Source of the DNA: Lederbergia sp. NSJ-179
Lineage (GTDB): Bacteria; Bacillota; Bacilli; Bacillales; Bacillaceae_C
Direction: 5' to 3'
Assembly: GCF_022867885.1 (NCBI RefSeq)
Contig: NZ_JALIFP010000034.1
Coordinates: forward strand, 1-44,888
Length of the DNA: 44,888 nt
In this document: piece by piece, positions 1 to 8,009 of the stretch
How the letters are laid out: each line of letters starts with the position of its first letter
How positions within the stretch are numbered: the first letter of the stretch is position 1
The notes under the pieces: model-generated
The model's input: only the letters and a program-made list of their open reading frames with translations
The model's database searches: none
What the model was told of the DNA's origin: nothing
Translations under genes and position numbers: made by a program

Positions 1-131
1 AGGATGGCTCACAAACAAAAATTAATGGTGGGTAATCCAACCTCGTAAGCCATGCAAATCCTTCTGGCTGTAACATAGTAGAAGATCCACGTTCTACCCC
101 ACCTTAAAAATTAAAAATCCGTGTCTTGACA

Positions 132-374
132 ATGGGGTCCACTTTAATCATCCCAAAATTTCGAAGGAAAATGATTAACGGGTTCACGGTACTTAGCCTA
201 TCCTTCATTTTGGTTTTCATTTCAGCCCAACTGTTATTTTTCAATGGAATTATTGTAGATGAGCTTGGATTAGGTGGGGATTCTGTAGTTTCCTATCTGT
301 TCTTAGCCATTGCAGGCTTTTCATTAGCGAATATTCTGATCTATTTTTCGTCAAAATTAAAAAGAGGTTCATAA
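132..374 (+). CDS. Small two-helix membrane protein
   Basis: An open frame of about 80 codons encodes two hydrophobic helices, roughly residues 20-40 and 55-75 counted from the ATG at 132, separated by a short acidic, glycine-rich loop, with a basic C-terminal end. No family is recognised. The start is uncertain: an in-frame TTG lies at 126 and ATGs at 132 and 171, and none has a well-spaced Shine-Dalgarno sequence. The stop is followed 17 bases later by the next small ORF, which has a good ribosome binding site, so the two are probably co-transcribed. Confidence 0.45.
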   Translation: MGSTLIIPKFRRKMINGFTVLSLSFILVFISAQLLFFNGIIVDELGLGGDSVVSYLFLAIAGFSLANILIYFSSKLKRGS

Positions 375-391
375 ATACAGGAGGGATTTAA

Positions 392-535
392 ATGGTCCTC
401 ACAATCCTCATTATAATCGCTATCACCTTGCTTAGCGTAGAAATCCAGTTAAGAAAAGCGAATAAACAAAACGAAGAGATGATAGATTTATTGAAAAAAA
501 TACATGGAAAAAATAATGACTTTCCTAGTGAGTGA
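392..535 (+). CDS. Small single-pass membrane peptide (47 aa)
   Basis: The ATG at 392 is preceded by a strong AGGAGGG motif with normal spacing. The predicted peptide has one N-terminal transmembrane helix (about residues 2-17, rich in I, L and V) followed by a charged, helix-prone cytoplasmic tail containing NEEMIDLLKKIHGK. Short proteins with one anchor plus an amphipathic helix are common in Bacillaceae and usually lack assigned functions. It directly follows another small membrane ORF. The call rests on the ribosome binding site and composition; no homologue is recognised. Confidence 0.45.
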   Translation: MVLTILIIIAITLLSVEIQLRKANKQNEEMIDLLKKIHGKNNDFPSE

Positions 536-603
536 TCACTTAAGCAAAAAGTAGAAGGTTTATACCCAATTCATATTAAAGGAAAAATGGAGAGTGCTAA
601 CCA

Positions 604-1317
604 ATGAATATTATAAACGTATTAGACAAGGGCTATGTTCGACTTGTAAATCATATGGGTTCAGATTTGACTGTAGTAAATGCTGCAAGAGTTTCTTATG
701 CAAAAGAATCCAAAGAATTGAACGAGAAAGATGTTAAGTTAATTAAATTTCTTGCTAGAGAAGGCCATACTTCTCCATTTCGACATGTAATCGTACAATT
801 TGAGGTGTATGCACCACTTATGGTAGCCAGACAATGGTGGAAGTATGTAATTGGTTCTTCTCACCAAGAAGGAACAGGAGATAGTTTAGATGCATGGAAT
901 GAATCAAGTCGAAGATACATAACAGAAGAGCCTACTTTTTATATTCCTTCCAGCAAAGAATGGAGAAGTAAACCAAAAAATTCTAAGCAAGGCAGTGGTG
1001 AAATAGTTACGTTGGAAATTGGCGATAAATATAGCCATGAGCTTATGGCATATGTTGACGAGGGATTACGCAAATATGAATCAGCTCTAAAAGATGGAAT
1101 ATGTCCAGAACAAGCGAGATTATTTCTCCCTGCTTATGGAATGTATGTACGATGGTATTGGACTGCATCCTTACAGTCAGTTTGTCATTTTTTAAATCAA
1201 AGATTAGAACATGATGCTCAAAAGGAAATCCAAGAATATGCAAAGGCTATTCTTGAATTAAGTAAACCATTATACCCCAATGCTATAAACGACCTTATAA
1301 AAAATAGTGATAGATAA
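604..1317 (+). CDS. thyX: FAD-dependent thymidylate synthase ThyX
   Basis: ThyX makes dTMP from dUMP using methylene-tetrahydrofolate, with FAD and NADPH, and replaces ThyA in organisms that lack it. The 237-residue length fits the family. Recognisable parts are the HTSPFRH segment near residue 55 and the N-E-S-S-R-R-Y element near residue 100, matching the end of the ThyX signature (RHR-x2-S-x-N-E-x-S-x-R). The signature's first part is atypical: RHR is replaced by RQWWKYV, and about a dozen extra residues lie before NESSRRY. This divergent form resembles sequences I associate with phage-like ThyX enzymes, so horizontal origin is possible but inferred. The gene stands alone, with no folate or nucleotide genes beside it. 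Confidence 0.85.
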   Translation: MNIINVLDKGYVRLVNHMGSDLTVVNAARVSYAKESKELNEKDVKLIKFLAREGHTSPFRHVIVQFEVYAPLMVARQWWKYVIGSSHQEGTGDSLDAWNESSRRYITEEPTFYIPSSKEWRSKPKNSKQGSGEIVTLEIGDKYSHELMAYVDEGLRKYESALKDGICPEQARLFLPAYGMYVRWYWTASLQSVCHFLNQRLEHDAQKEIQEYAKAILELSKPLYPNAINDLIKNSDR

Positions 1318-1490
1318 TGCTAACTTAAAAGCTTCAATTCTATCAGAGGTGATGTTTTAGATACTATTAAATAATTGTAGGTTTAAAGAAAGACCAAAAG
1401 AATGGTAAGAGGGGGTTGTGAAATACTGTATAGAGCTGAATTAATAGAAGAATAGATTAGGACATAATGAGCGAGGTGGTGATTGTTAAA

Positions 1491-2036
1491 ATGATTGGCG
1501 TATTTCTTGATCGAGATGGCACAATCGGCGGTGATGGTGGGGGTGTCCACCCATTTAAATTTACTCTTTATAATTTTTCCGCAGAAGCAATCAAACTCTT
1601 AAATGACAATGGAATCAAAGTATATCTCTTCACTAACCAAAGTTGGATAGGGAAGGGAAAGTTTTCAGAACGAACATTCTTAGAAGGCACCAATAAGATG
1701 ATTGAAGGTTTAAAGGAAAAGAATGCTGTTTTAGATGGGATTTATTATTGCCCACACACGCCAGAAGAAAATTGTGAATGTCGTAAACCCCAACCGACGT
1801 TATTGCAGCAGGCTCAAAAGGAACATAATTTGGATTTGACAAAATGCTATATTGTTGGTGATCGATGGAGTGATATGGCATCTGCTGCCAATGTTGGTTC
1901 AAAGAGGATATTAGTGAAAACAGGTAGAGGATTAAAGTCCCTGCAGGAACAATCTAACAGACAGATAGCGATTGATCATGTTGCTGACAATGTATTGGAT
2001 GCTGTTAAATGGATACTTGCAGATTTAAATAGATGA
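1491..2036 (+). CDS. HAD-IIIA family phosphatase (GmhB/HisB-N-like)
   Basis: A small haloacid-dehalogenase phosphatase of about 181 residues. The four HAD motifs are visible: motif I FLDRDGTIGGD near the N terminus with both aspartates, motif II FTNQSW, the lysine of motif III in ECRKPQPTLL, and motif IV VGDRWSDM. The C-P-H-x8-C-x-C pattern before motif III is the zinc-binding loop of D-glycero-D-manno-heptose-1,7-bisphosphate phosphatase and the histidinol-phosphatase domain. The substrate cannot be inferred because no heptose or histidine genes are nearby. The ATG at 1491 is chosen because a GAGGTGGTG Shine-Dalgarno lies just upstream and the protein then begins with the beta strand of motif I. 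The stop overlaps the start of a methyltransferase fragment. Confidence 0.8.
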   Translation: MIGVFLDRDGTIGGDGGGVHPFKFTLYNFSAEAIKLLNDNGIKVYLFTNQSWIGKGKFSERTFLEGTNKMIEGLKEKNAVLDGIYYCPHTPEENCECRKPQPTLLQQAQKEHNLDLTKCYIVGDRWSDMASAANVGSKRILVKTGRGLKSLQEQSNRQIAIDHVADNVLDAVKWILADLNR

Positions 2037-2134
2037 AATGGAATCGCAAAATTTGGTTTTTGAACGTAAATGCGGACGAAAAACTACCTTTTCCTGATCA
2101 TTATTTTGATTTAGTGTATACAAAAAGGGCCTAG
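2033..2134 (+). pseudogene. Fragment of a class I SAM methyltransferase
   Basis: An ATG at 2033 overlaps the stop of the HAD gene and opens a 33-residue frame containing ADEKLPFPDHYFDLVYTK. This is the motif II/III region of class I methyltransferases of the UbiE/Methyltransf_11 type, in which an acidic residue is followed by LPFPD, then the hydrophobic-D-hydrophobic strand. The SAM-binding glycine motif and the C-terminal half are absent and the frame ends in TAG. It is a stub left by deletion, not a functional enzyme. Confidence 0.6.
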
Positions 2135-2216
2135 GTTGTACAAAGAAGACTCTCGAATAAGGAAACCAGGCAGTATTATTAAGGGGTTTTTTCACAGTAA
2201 TAAGTTTGGAGGGTTT

Positions 2217-2939
2217 ATGTTGTCTTTTAAACCACTTAACATAAACTGTATATTATTTGACTGTATGGAAACGCTTGTTGACTTGACCGATATACCGGTT
2301 CCTGAAGATTATTCCTTTTGGGCTTTTAACGGTTCCGGAACAGAAAAATATTGGGATAGTTTTGAGGAGTTTTTTCAAACTCATCAATTAGCGCGAAAGA
2401 AATTTAATCATGAACTACCAATGCATAAAGAGTATGGTATGGAGCAAATTTTTAGTTTGTTAATTGAAATGAATCATTCAATCAGTAATGAGCTAAGCAC
2501 TGGGGTGAGGGATAAATTATTAGAGACCTATTGGGGGAATTATATTTCGAGGTGTTATGTGAAAGAAGAAGTAAAGGAAGTGTTACCGCGATTAGCAAAT
2601 CATTTTAGACTAGGAGTGGTGTCTAATTTTAAGGTTGAGAGAGGTATTGAAAAGCTTCTTAAGATTAATGAAATAAATAATTATTTTGATTTTGTGATTA
2701 CGTCAGTTGACAATGGATGGAGGAAGCCACACCCCAATATTTAAGCAATAGAGAAATCCTATTCAAATTCAAGCGGAATTTTGTTTGTTGGAGATGACTA
2801 TATAAATGACTTTATTGAGCCCAAGAAATATGGAATCCGATCATTATTATTAGACAGGAATGATAAACATAGTGATGAGAAGGATAGAATAACTAATTTC
2901 CGCCAACTTGAAACTTATCTTTTATCATCTTATCAATAA
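2217..2939 (+). pseudogene. HAD hydrolase with an in-frame stop codon
   Basis: A HAD-superfamily hydrolase that would be about 240 residues. Motif I is CILFDCMETLVDL, motif II is GVVSNFKVERG, motif III is GWRKPHPNI, and motif IV is ILFVGDDYINDF. An in-frame TAA at 2742-2744 separates motif III from motif IV. The frame then continues unchanged to a TAA at 2937-2939. Relatives usually read RKPHP-x-I-F-E at this point, and loss of three bases from ATT TTT GAA would give exactly ATT TAA, so a 3-base deletion may have made the stop. The start at 2217 has a GGAGGG site four bases upstream. The first part lacks the motif IV aspartates and should be inactive. Confidence 0.8.
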
Positions 2940-3057
2940 TAGCCCCCGTTAGGGTCCAATCTATATCTTACATTTTTGCAGATGGCTGCATATTCAATAA
3001 ATTAGCTGACTAAAAGATTTGGAATTGAAATGCTCAAAGAAAATGAGGGTGAGAAAA

Positions 3058-3726
3058 GTGAATTATTTTATTTTGACGGGAGCTTCACGAGGGATAGGCG
3101 AATCTATTTGTAAAAAATTATTATTAAAGGATCACCATTTAATATGTGTTTCGAGAGAGAGAAATGATTCACTCATTTCACTGGCAAACTCTAAATTGGA
3201 TTATATCCAATATGATTTAAACAATGTATATGGAATAGAAGAATTAATGGAAGAAATTTTTGAGAAAGTTGATTCTTCTGTTGTTGAGTCTTTAACTCTC
3301 ATTAATAATGCAGGTTTAGTTTTTTCGCAGAAGATTGAAGAAACCGAACCAGACTCTATTATAAAAATAATGAATGTCAATTTACTTTCCCCAATGATTT
3401 TAACTTCCAGTTTTATCAAAAAGGCTGAACAGTATGATGTTGAGAAAAGAATTTTAAATGTTTCATCTGGTTCATCATTCAATTTAGCCCCTGGTGGAAG
3501 TTGTTATTCCACATCAAAAGCAGGGCTTGAAACGTTCACAAAAAGTATTGGAATAGAGACAGGAAATGTAAAGATCATGGCCATTCGACCGGGAATGGTT
3601 GACACAGATATGCATAGTGATACTGTGAACAGAAAAAATATAAAATCGGCTGATTATGCAGCTAAGAGAATACTCACATTTTTGTTTGAAAGATTTGAAC
3701 ATGGAAAAGTAGTAAGGGCTTGGTAA
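3058..3726 (+). CDS. SDR oxidoreductase, benzil-reductase (YueD)-like
   Basis: A classical short-chain dehydrogenase of about 222 residues that should use NAD(P)H. It has the nucleotide-binding TGASRGIG motif at the N terminus, the NNAG motif, an active-site serine in NVSSGSS followed by Y-x3-K in CYSTSKAG, and the RPGMVDTDM loop. Overall length and the PGMVDTDMH region resemble the (S)-benzoin-forming benzil reductase YueD family of Bacillus; that substrate assignment is inferred from family resemblance only. The GTG at 3058 is preferred over an upstream ATG because GAGGGTGAG lies just before it and the protein then starts with the first beta strand. The gene sits between two decayed genes. 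Confidence 0.75.
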   Translation: MNYFILTGASRGIGESICKKLLLKDHHLICVSRERNDSLISLANSKLDYIQYDLNNVYGIEELMEEIFEKVDSSVVESLTLINNAGLVFSQKIEETEPDSIIKIMNVNLLSPMILTSSFIKKAEQYDVEKRILNVSSGSSFNLAPGGSCYSTSKAGLETFTKSIGIETGNVKIMAIRPGMVDTDMHSDTVNRKNIKSADYAAKRILTFLFERFEHGKVVRAW

Positions 3727-3827
3727 CATAAGATTCAAAGGGGGCAGTCTAAATAGCTGCTAATCACATATTACGAAGATGTGGGCTATAGAAATCCGAA
3801 AATTACCTTAGCAATTTTGGGGAATCA

Positions 3828-4101
3828 ATGTCTTTATATGATGAATTTATCGAAATTGCTAAAACTATGAATAAAGAGTTAAATAATATTATTCCAGGTT
3901 TATACGGTTCGTTAGTATTGGAAAAGGGGAATTGAATTTTCACCACAAGACATGATATTCTAGTTCCTTTAATTTTATTTTGTCTTTTACAGGATGATGG
4001 CTTTTCAAAGATTGCAAGTTGACGGTGTGAGCAGGGAGCGACTAAAGATTGCAACGGATGAATTTTTGAAATGTCTTGATATGGATCTACTAAAGGGATG
4101 A
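3828..4101 (+). pseudogene. Decayed nucleotidyltransferase remnant
   Basis: An ATG at 3828 with an adjacent GGGGA opens a frame reading MSLYDEFIEIAKTMN and later PGLYGSLVLEKGN, stopping at 3935. The G-S motif fits a polymerase-beta-type nucleotidyltransferase. In other frames the sequence continues as FSPQD and DILVPLI, which carries the expected acidic D-x-D strand, but two frameshifts are needed. A further short frame at 3994-4101 (VDGVSRERLKIATDEF) is of unknown origin. The region is clearly non-functional as an enzyme gene. The opposite-strand frame covering 3803-4054 shows no family features. Confidence 0.5.
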
Positions 4102-4198
4102 AAATTGGGGGATTTTTATTTAGATTGTTTTCGGTATAGAATTACTTTTGCTCTTATGATAAAGTTATCCATATTATACTAGAAAGCGAGTGATTATT

Positions 4199-4310
4199 GT
4201 GGGAATAGAAAAAATATTCAAGACTTCAATTATATTAGAGGTGCGGAAGGGATAATCACGCTTCAATTGAGAACCTTTCCGTGCTTAAGTACAAAACACG
4301 GAGGGACAAG
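4199..4310 (+). promoter_or_regulatory. Possible leader peptide and RBS-sequestering hairpin
   Basis: A GTG at 4199 opens an 18-codon frame (MGIEKIFKTSIILEVRKG) ending at 4255, before the methyltransferase. Three arms can pair alternately: arm 1 GTGCGGAAGG (4241-4250, inside the leader ORF), arm 2 CCTTTCCGTG (4274-4283), and arm 3 CACGGAGGG (4297-4305), which holds the Shine-Dalgarno of the methyltransferase. Arms 2 and 3 would hide the ribosome binding site; arms 1 and 2 would free it. This is the geometry of a translational attenuator, but the pairing was found by eye and function is inferred. Confidence 0.3.
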
Positions 4311-4313
4311 CGA

Positions 4314-5084
4314 ATGTCGTTTAGTTATTATGGAGAACTTTGTACTGAGGTTTATGATTTAACGAAAAAGATCGGGCAATCGTTTAACGGAGATATAGAA
4401 TACTATAAAGATAGACTAAAACCTATCAAGGGAAGAATACTTGAAGCAATGGTTGGTTCCGGACGAGTCATTATTCCGCTTCTTGAATCCGGATTCATTA
4501 TTGATGGAGTTGACTCCTCTCATGAAATGTTGGCTTCTTGTCATCAACGCTGTGAAGAGCGCGGATTGAAGCCAAACTTATATCAAGCGGATTTGAAGGA
4601 ACTTTCTTTGCCGAACAAATATGAAGCAATTATTATCCCCGCTGGCTCATTTTTGTTGATTGAAAAACGTGAAGATTCGATTGCAGTGTTAAAGAAACTC
4701 TTTGATCATCTTCTACCGGGTGGACGTCTTATTCTAGATCTTTTTTTACCAGACAACATTAATTTTGCGCCTACAGATAAGTCTGAGATAACTCCATTCA
4801 CTTTGCCCAATGGAGATACTATTATCATGGAAGATAGGCTCGTTGAGGTAGATATTTTTAATCAATGTAAAGTTTCTTATCTGAAATATGAGAAATGGCG
4901 AAACGGGGAATTAATTCAAACTGAATTACAGCGGTTTGCATTGCGTTGGTATGGAGTGGAGGAATTCAAATTCGTGTTAGAGAGTGTCGGTTTTTCTGAC
5001 GTTGTTATATCTGCGGATTTCGAATATGGTAAACAACCGAGTAACGGTAACCAGGAATTCATTTATGAAGCTGTGAGAAAATAA
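4314..5084 (+). CDS. Class I SAM-dependent methyltransferase
   Basis: About 256 residues with the Rossmann-like methyltransferase fold. Motif I reads ILEAMVGSGRVIIPLLESG; the usual E/DxGxGxG is modified to E-A-M-V-G-S-G, a form common in this subgroup. The acidic residue that binds the ribose follows in IDGVDSSHEML. Motif II is YQADLKELSLPNKYEAII, and motif IV/post-motif is LLPGGRLILDLFLP. The C-terminal part has the beta-rich layout of small-molecule methyltransferases. The acceptor is unknown. The start at 4314 is preceded by GGAGGG, which lies inside a potential hairpin. A hairpin follows the stop, so the gene is probably monocistronic. Confidence 0.8.
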   Translation: MSFSYYGELCTEVYDLTKKIGQSFNGDIEYYKDRLKPIKGRILEAMVGSGRVIIPLLESGFIIDGVDSSHEMLASCHQRCEERGLKPNLYQADLKELSLPNKYEAIIIPAGSFLLIEKREDSIAVLKKLFDHLLPGGRLILDLFLPDNINFAPTDKSEITPFTLPNGDTIIMEDRLVEVDIFNQCKVSYLKYEKWRNGELIQTELQRFALRWYGVEEFKFVLESVGFSDVVISADFEYGKQPSNGNQEFIYEAVRK

Positions 5085-5102
5085 TAGATGGATTCGAAAT
5101 GA

Positions 5103-5147
5103 ACAAATCAAGCCCAAACTGTTAAGACAGTAAAGGGTTTGATTTGT
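5103..5147 (+). terminator. Hairpin after the methyltransferase
   Basis: AAATCAAGCCC and GGGTTTGATTT form an 11-bp stem with one G-U pair around a loop of about 19 bases, followed by a short T/G-rich run. It lies about 20 bases after the stop. The long loop and weak T tract make it an imperfect intrinsic terminator. Confidence 0.45.
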
Positions 5148-5190
5148 GTTAATGTTGAAAACAACTTACTACTTTAACAATCTTGCCTAG

Positions 5191-5349
5191 TTTAGTAAGC
5201 TTAGGACTAAAGCTGACTGCAAGGAAATTCGAGTTTCCCATGTACCTCATAACAAGGTAGCTAATGGACTTTATAAAGGGTTAGGTTTTAAAGAAACGGG
5301 TGAAATGGAGGACGAAGAAACTGTTCTAAGTTACACGATAAACCGTTAG
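5191..5349 (+). pseudogene. C-terminal GNAT acetyltransferase remnant
   Basis: After a TAG at 5188-5190 an open frame of 52 codons runs to TAG at 5347 with no start codon or ribosome binding site. It contains VSHVPHNKVANGLYKGLGFK followed by ETGEMEDEE. This is the last part of a GNAT domain (N-x2-A-x2-L-Y-x2-L-G-F). The ending resembles that of the intact double-GNAT protein at 36021-36983 (LYKKFGFYETGEMNDEEVML), so it is probably a fragment of a related spermidine-acetyltransferase-like gene. The rest of the gene is missing. Confidence 0.65.
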
Positions 5350-5669
5350 TAGAACGGATGAAATCGTTATTGAAATGGAGCGATTAATATCTACTCAAAT
5401 GACAGTGTGAGAGGTAGACGAAGCTAATTCGAAGGAAAAAACAACCAACTTCGTACAATGAACCAACAAGGCTTCGGTTATTCGTTACCCTCTCTTCAAG
5501 CTCGGATGAATTGTTAATGAACCACTTTTTTTAGCAGAAACAAATATAAGAATATCTAATAGCCGCTTAGCTTTTGACATTTATATCATTTTTATTAATC
5601 ATGTCATTACACAACAAAGCTCAGAAAATTTATTACATTATAAAAAATTAATTTCATTTTCTGAATTTC
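5350..5669. other. Gene-free stretch, nothing recognised
   Basis: About 320 bases between the GNAT remnant and the end of the convergent MMPL gene. No frame on either strand has a family signature, and I see no convincing T-run hairpin for the MMPL transcript. Confidence 0.4.
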
Positions 5670-7910
5670 TCAATTTTTCCCCGCATACTCATGATAACTT
5701 TCCCCGTCATCTACCTTACAATACTTACCTGGCCAGAATGCATGTCGACCTAACACCGCTGTAATGGATGGGACTAGCAACGGTCTCACAATAAACGTAT
5801 CTAGTAATATCCCAATCGCCGTAATTGCACCAAAGTGAACTAGTACTTGTAAAGGCATAACAGCTAAAACAGAAAATGTTCCCGCTAAAATTAACCCAGC
5901 TGAACTGATGACACTACCTGTTTCTGCAACACTATTAGCAATTGCCTGTTTCAATGGCATGTTTTTACGCTTTTTCCAAATACTTGACACTAAAAAGATA
6001 TTATAATCTTCACCTAGTACAACTAAAAATACAAATGCATAAAGAGGAATTAATCCTTGGATTTCTTGTACGCCAAATCCATAATGTAACACAATCCAAC
6101 CAAGTCCTAATGCTGATGCATAGGATAATAATACAGTTGCAAGTAAGTAAATAGTTGCAACAAGTGATTTTAAATAAACAAATAATAATAAAGCTATCAC
6201 AATTAATAAAACGGGAATAATTATGTTTTGATCTCTATTAGTGATTTGATCGGTATCATATAATGAAGCCGTTTCACCAGCTAACCAAATAGATTGATCG
6301 TTGACAGGGATTCCTTCTTCTTTTAATACATCACTTGTAAGTTGTTTGAAATCGGAGATGCCTTCAACTGCTTCAGTAGAATACGGATTAATATTTAATG
6401 TAAATTCCCATAACTGATAATCTTTTTTATTCTCTCCTTCTTTTACTTCCTCAACCGTTTCCACTAGTGAATGATTTTTCAGGGTTTCTTCTAACGAAAC
6501 TTCTTTTCCTTTGGTATCAACAATTAATTTAACCGGAGCAATTTCTCCCGGTGGATAATGATCCGCAATTATTGCAAATCCTTCCCTTGATTGCATATCT
6601 TCAGGGAATGAATCAAGTAAACCATACGTAAATTGCATTTTTGGGACAAACGCGGCTAGAGCACTTAATAAGATAGTTGTTGCAATAATAATTGTCCACG
6701 GTCTTGCAGTCACTAACCCTCCAATTTTGCTTCCGAAACGATGTGCTTGCTTTGGACGAGTTAATTTCTTACCTTTTTCTTTTTCCCGTTGAACCATCAT
6801 TTCCTCAGTACGTGGTATAAATGGAATAAAGGCAATTCTTCCTAATAGAGCTAAAATTGCCGGTAATAATGTTAAAGCTGCAATTCCCATAATAAATATC
6901 GATAAGCTAAATGGCACAGCAAAACGATCATACGATGCATAATACGCTAAACTTAATGCTAACATTCCGATTACAGTTGTCATCGAACTCATCATAATTG
7001 CTCCACCGGTACCGGTAATTGCATTATTTAAGGCAACATATTTATCTTCATGTTGTTTTAACTCATCACGATAACGGGAAATTAAAAATAAACAATAGTC
7101 TGTTCCTGCACCAAATAATAAAACGGTCATTATTGAGATTGTTTGGCCATCAACTACAATCCAACCCTTGTCTGCTAAAAATCCGAGTAGCGGACTAATT
7201 AATCCATACGCAATTCCAACAGCAACCAGTGGAACAAGTGCCAAAATTGGTGATCGATATAATACAATTAATAAAATAAATACAATTAGAACAGTTGTAA
7301 TTAATAAAGTAATATCTGCGTTACTAAATAACGACACTGCATCTGTTTGAATGCCGACGGGTCCAGAAAAACGAACTTTTAATTGATCTGATTCTAATTT
7401 TGAGTCTAATACTTCCTCACCAATATCTGTTCGAATGATTTTCTCTAATTCATCTAATCCAGTTTGTAGTTTTTTAGTCGATGCTGTTTCATTAAAAAAA
7501 ACAGGTGTAATGAGTGCTTTTCCATCTTCAGAAACACTACCTAAGAGAGCCTCCGCAGGCATTTCACCAAATGGCGGAATAAAACTTTGCTCACTAACTG
7601 GCTGTTCGGTAAGCGAAGTATACAATTGTTGAATCTTTTCAACATCCTTTATTTGCAAACCTTCTTCCTGATGCCAGACTAATAATAAAGGAACGCCATT
7701 ATTATCTGAAAACTCCTCATTTACAATTTCATTTCCCTCAACAGACATCGTATGATCTGGTAATAATTGATTATCTGTTGTTTCTTTCTCATTTACTTGT
7801 GGCCATACAATTGAAAATATACCGATTATTAAAACCCATATTAAGATAATTAGCCATCTTGTTTTAGGATTAGCAACAATCGCTCCTATTTTATTAAACA
7901 TACCATTCAC
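5670..7910 (-). CDS. MMPL/RND family membrane transporter
   Basis: A 746-residue protein of the MMPL branch of the RND superfamily, of the YdgH/YdfJ type in Bacillus. It has two repeats, each with one transmembrane helix, a large extracytoplasmic loop and a cluster of five helices. The paired D-Y signatures of the helix clusters are visible: GAGTDYCLFLISRYRDEL in the first half and LGEDYNIFLVSSIWKKR in the second. These acidic residues carry the proton relay in the family. Substrates are typically lipids or hydrophobic toxic compounds, exported by proton antiport; the substrate here is unknown. It is divergent from a TetR gene across a 99-bp gap holding a palindrome, so induction by ligand release of the TetR protein is likely. 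Confidence 0.88.
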   Translation of the reverse strand: MNGMFNKIGAIVANPKTRWLIILIWVLIIGIFSIVWPQVNEKETTDNQLLPDHTMSVEGNEIVNEEFSDNNGVPLLLVWHQEEGLQIKDVEKIQQLYTSLTEQPVSEQSFIPPFGEMPAEALLGSVSEDGKALITPVFFNETASTKKLQTGLDELEKIIRTDIGEEVLDSKLESDQLKVRFSGPVGIQTDAVSLFSNADITLLITTVLIVFILLIVLYRSPILALVPLVAVGIAYGLISPLLGFLADKGWIVVDGQTISIMTVLLFGAGTDYCLFLISRYRDELKQHEDKYVALNNAITGTGGAIMMSSMTTVIGMLALSLAYYASYDRFAVPFSLSIFIMGIAALTLLPAILALLGRIAFIPFIPRTEEMMVQREKEKGKKLTRPKQAHRFGSKIGGLVTARPWTIIIATTILLSALAAFVPKMQFTYGLLDSFPEDMQSREGFAIIADHYPPGEIAPVKLIVDTKGKEVSLEETLKNHSLVETVEEVKEGENKKDYQLWEFTLNINPYSTEAVEGISDFKQLTSDVLKEEGIPVNDQSIWLAGETASLYDTDQITNRDQNIIIPVLLIVIALLLFVYLKSLVATIYLLATVLLSYASALGLGWIVLHYGFGVQEIQGLIPLYAFVFLVVLGEDYNIFLVSSIWKKRKNMPLKQAIANSVAETGSVISSAGLILAGTFSVLAVMPLQVLVHFGAITAIGILLDTFIVRPLLVPSITAVLGRHAFWPGKYCKVDDGESYHEYAGKN

Positions 7911-7925
7911 TCCCTTTTTATTAAG

Positions 7926-7957
7926 ATTAATTATACATACATGTATGATAATTAATC
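7926..7957. promoter_or_regulatory. Palindromic operator between MMPL and TetR genes
   Basis: CATACATGTATG at 7936-7947 is a perfect 12-bp palindrome. The flanks extend it with one base of asymmetry (TAATTAT on the left, ATAATTA on the right). It lies in the 99-bp divergent intergenic region, where a TetR dimer could block both promoters. TetR regulators commonly bind such sites next to their own gene; the pairing here is inferred from position and symmetry. Confidence 0.65.
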
Positions 7958-8009
7958 AAGTGCCATATATGTTATAATAAAATTAATTATTATATTAGGG
8001 TGAAGGAAT

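Noticed and set aside
1-125. Possible gene end at the window's left edge
   Set aside because: The first 125 bases have no frame with recognisable features; the edge prevents judgement.
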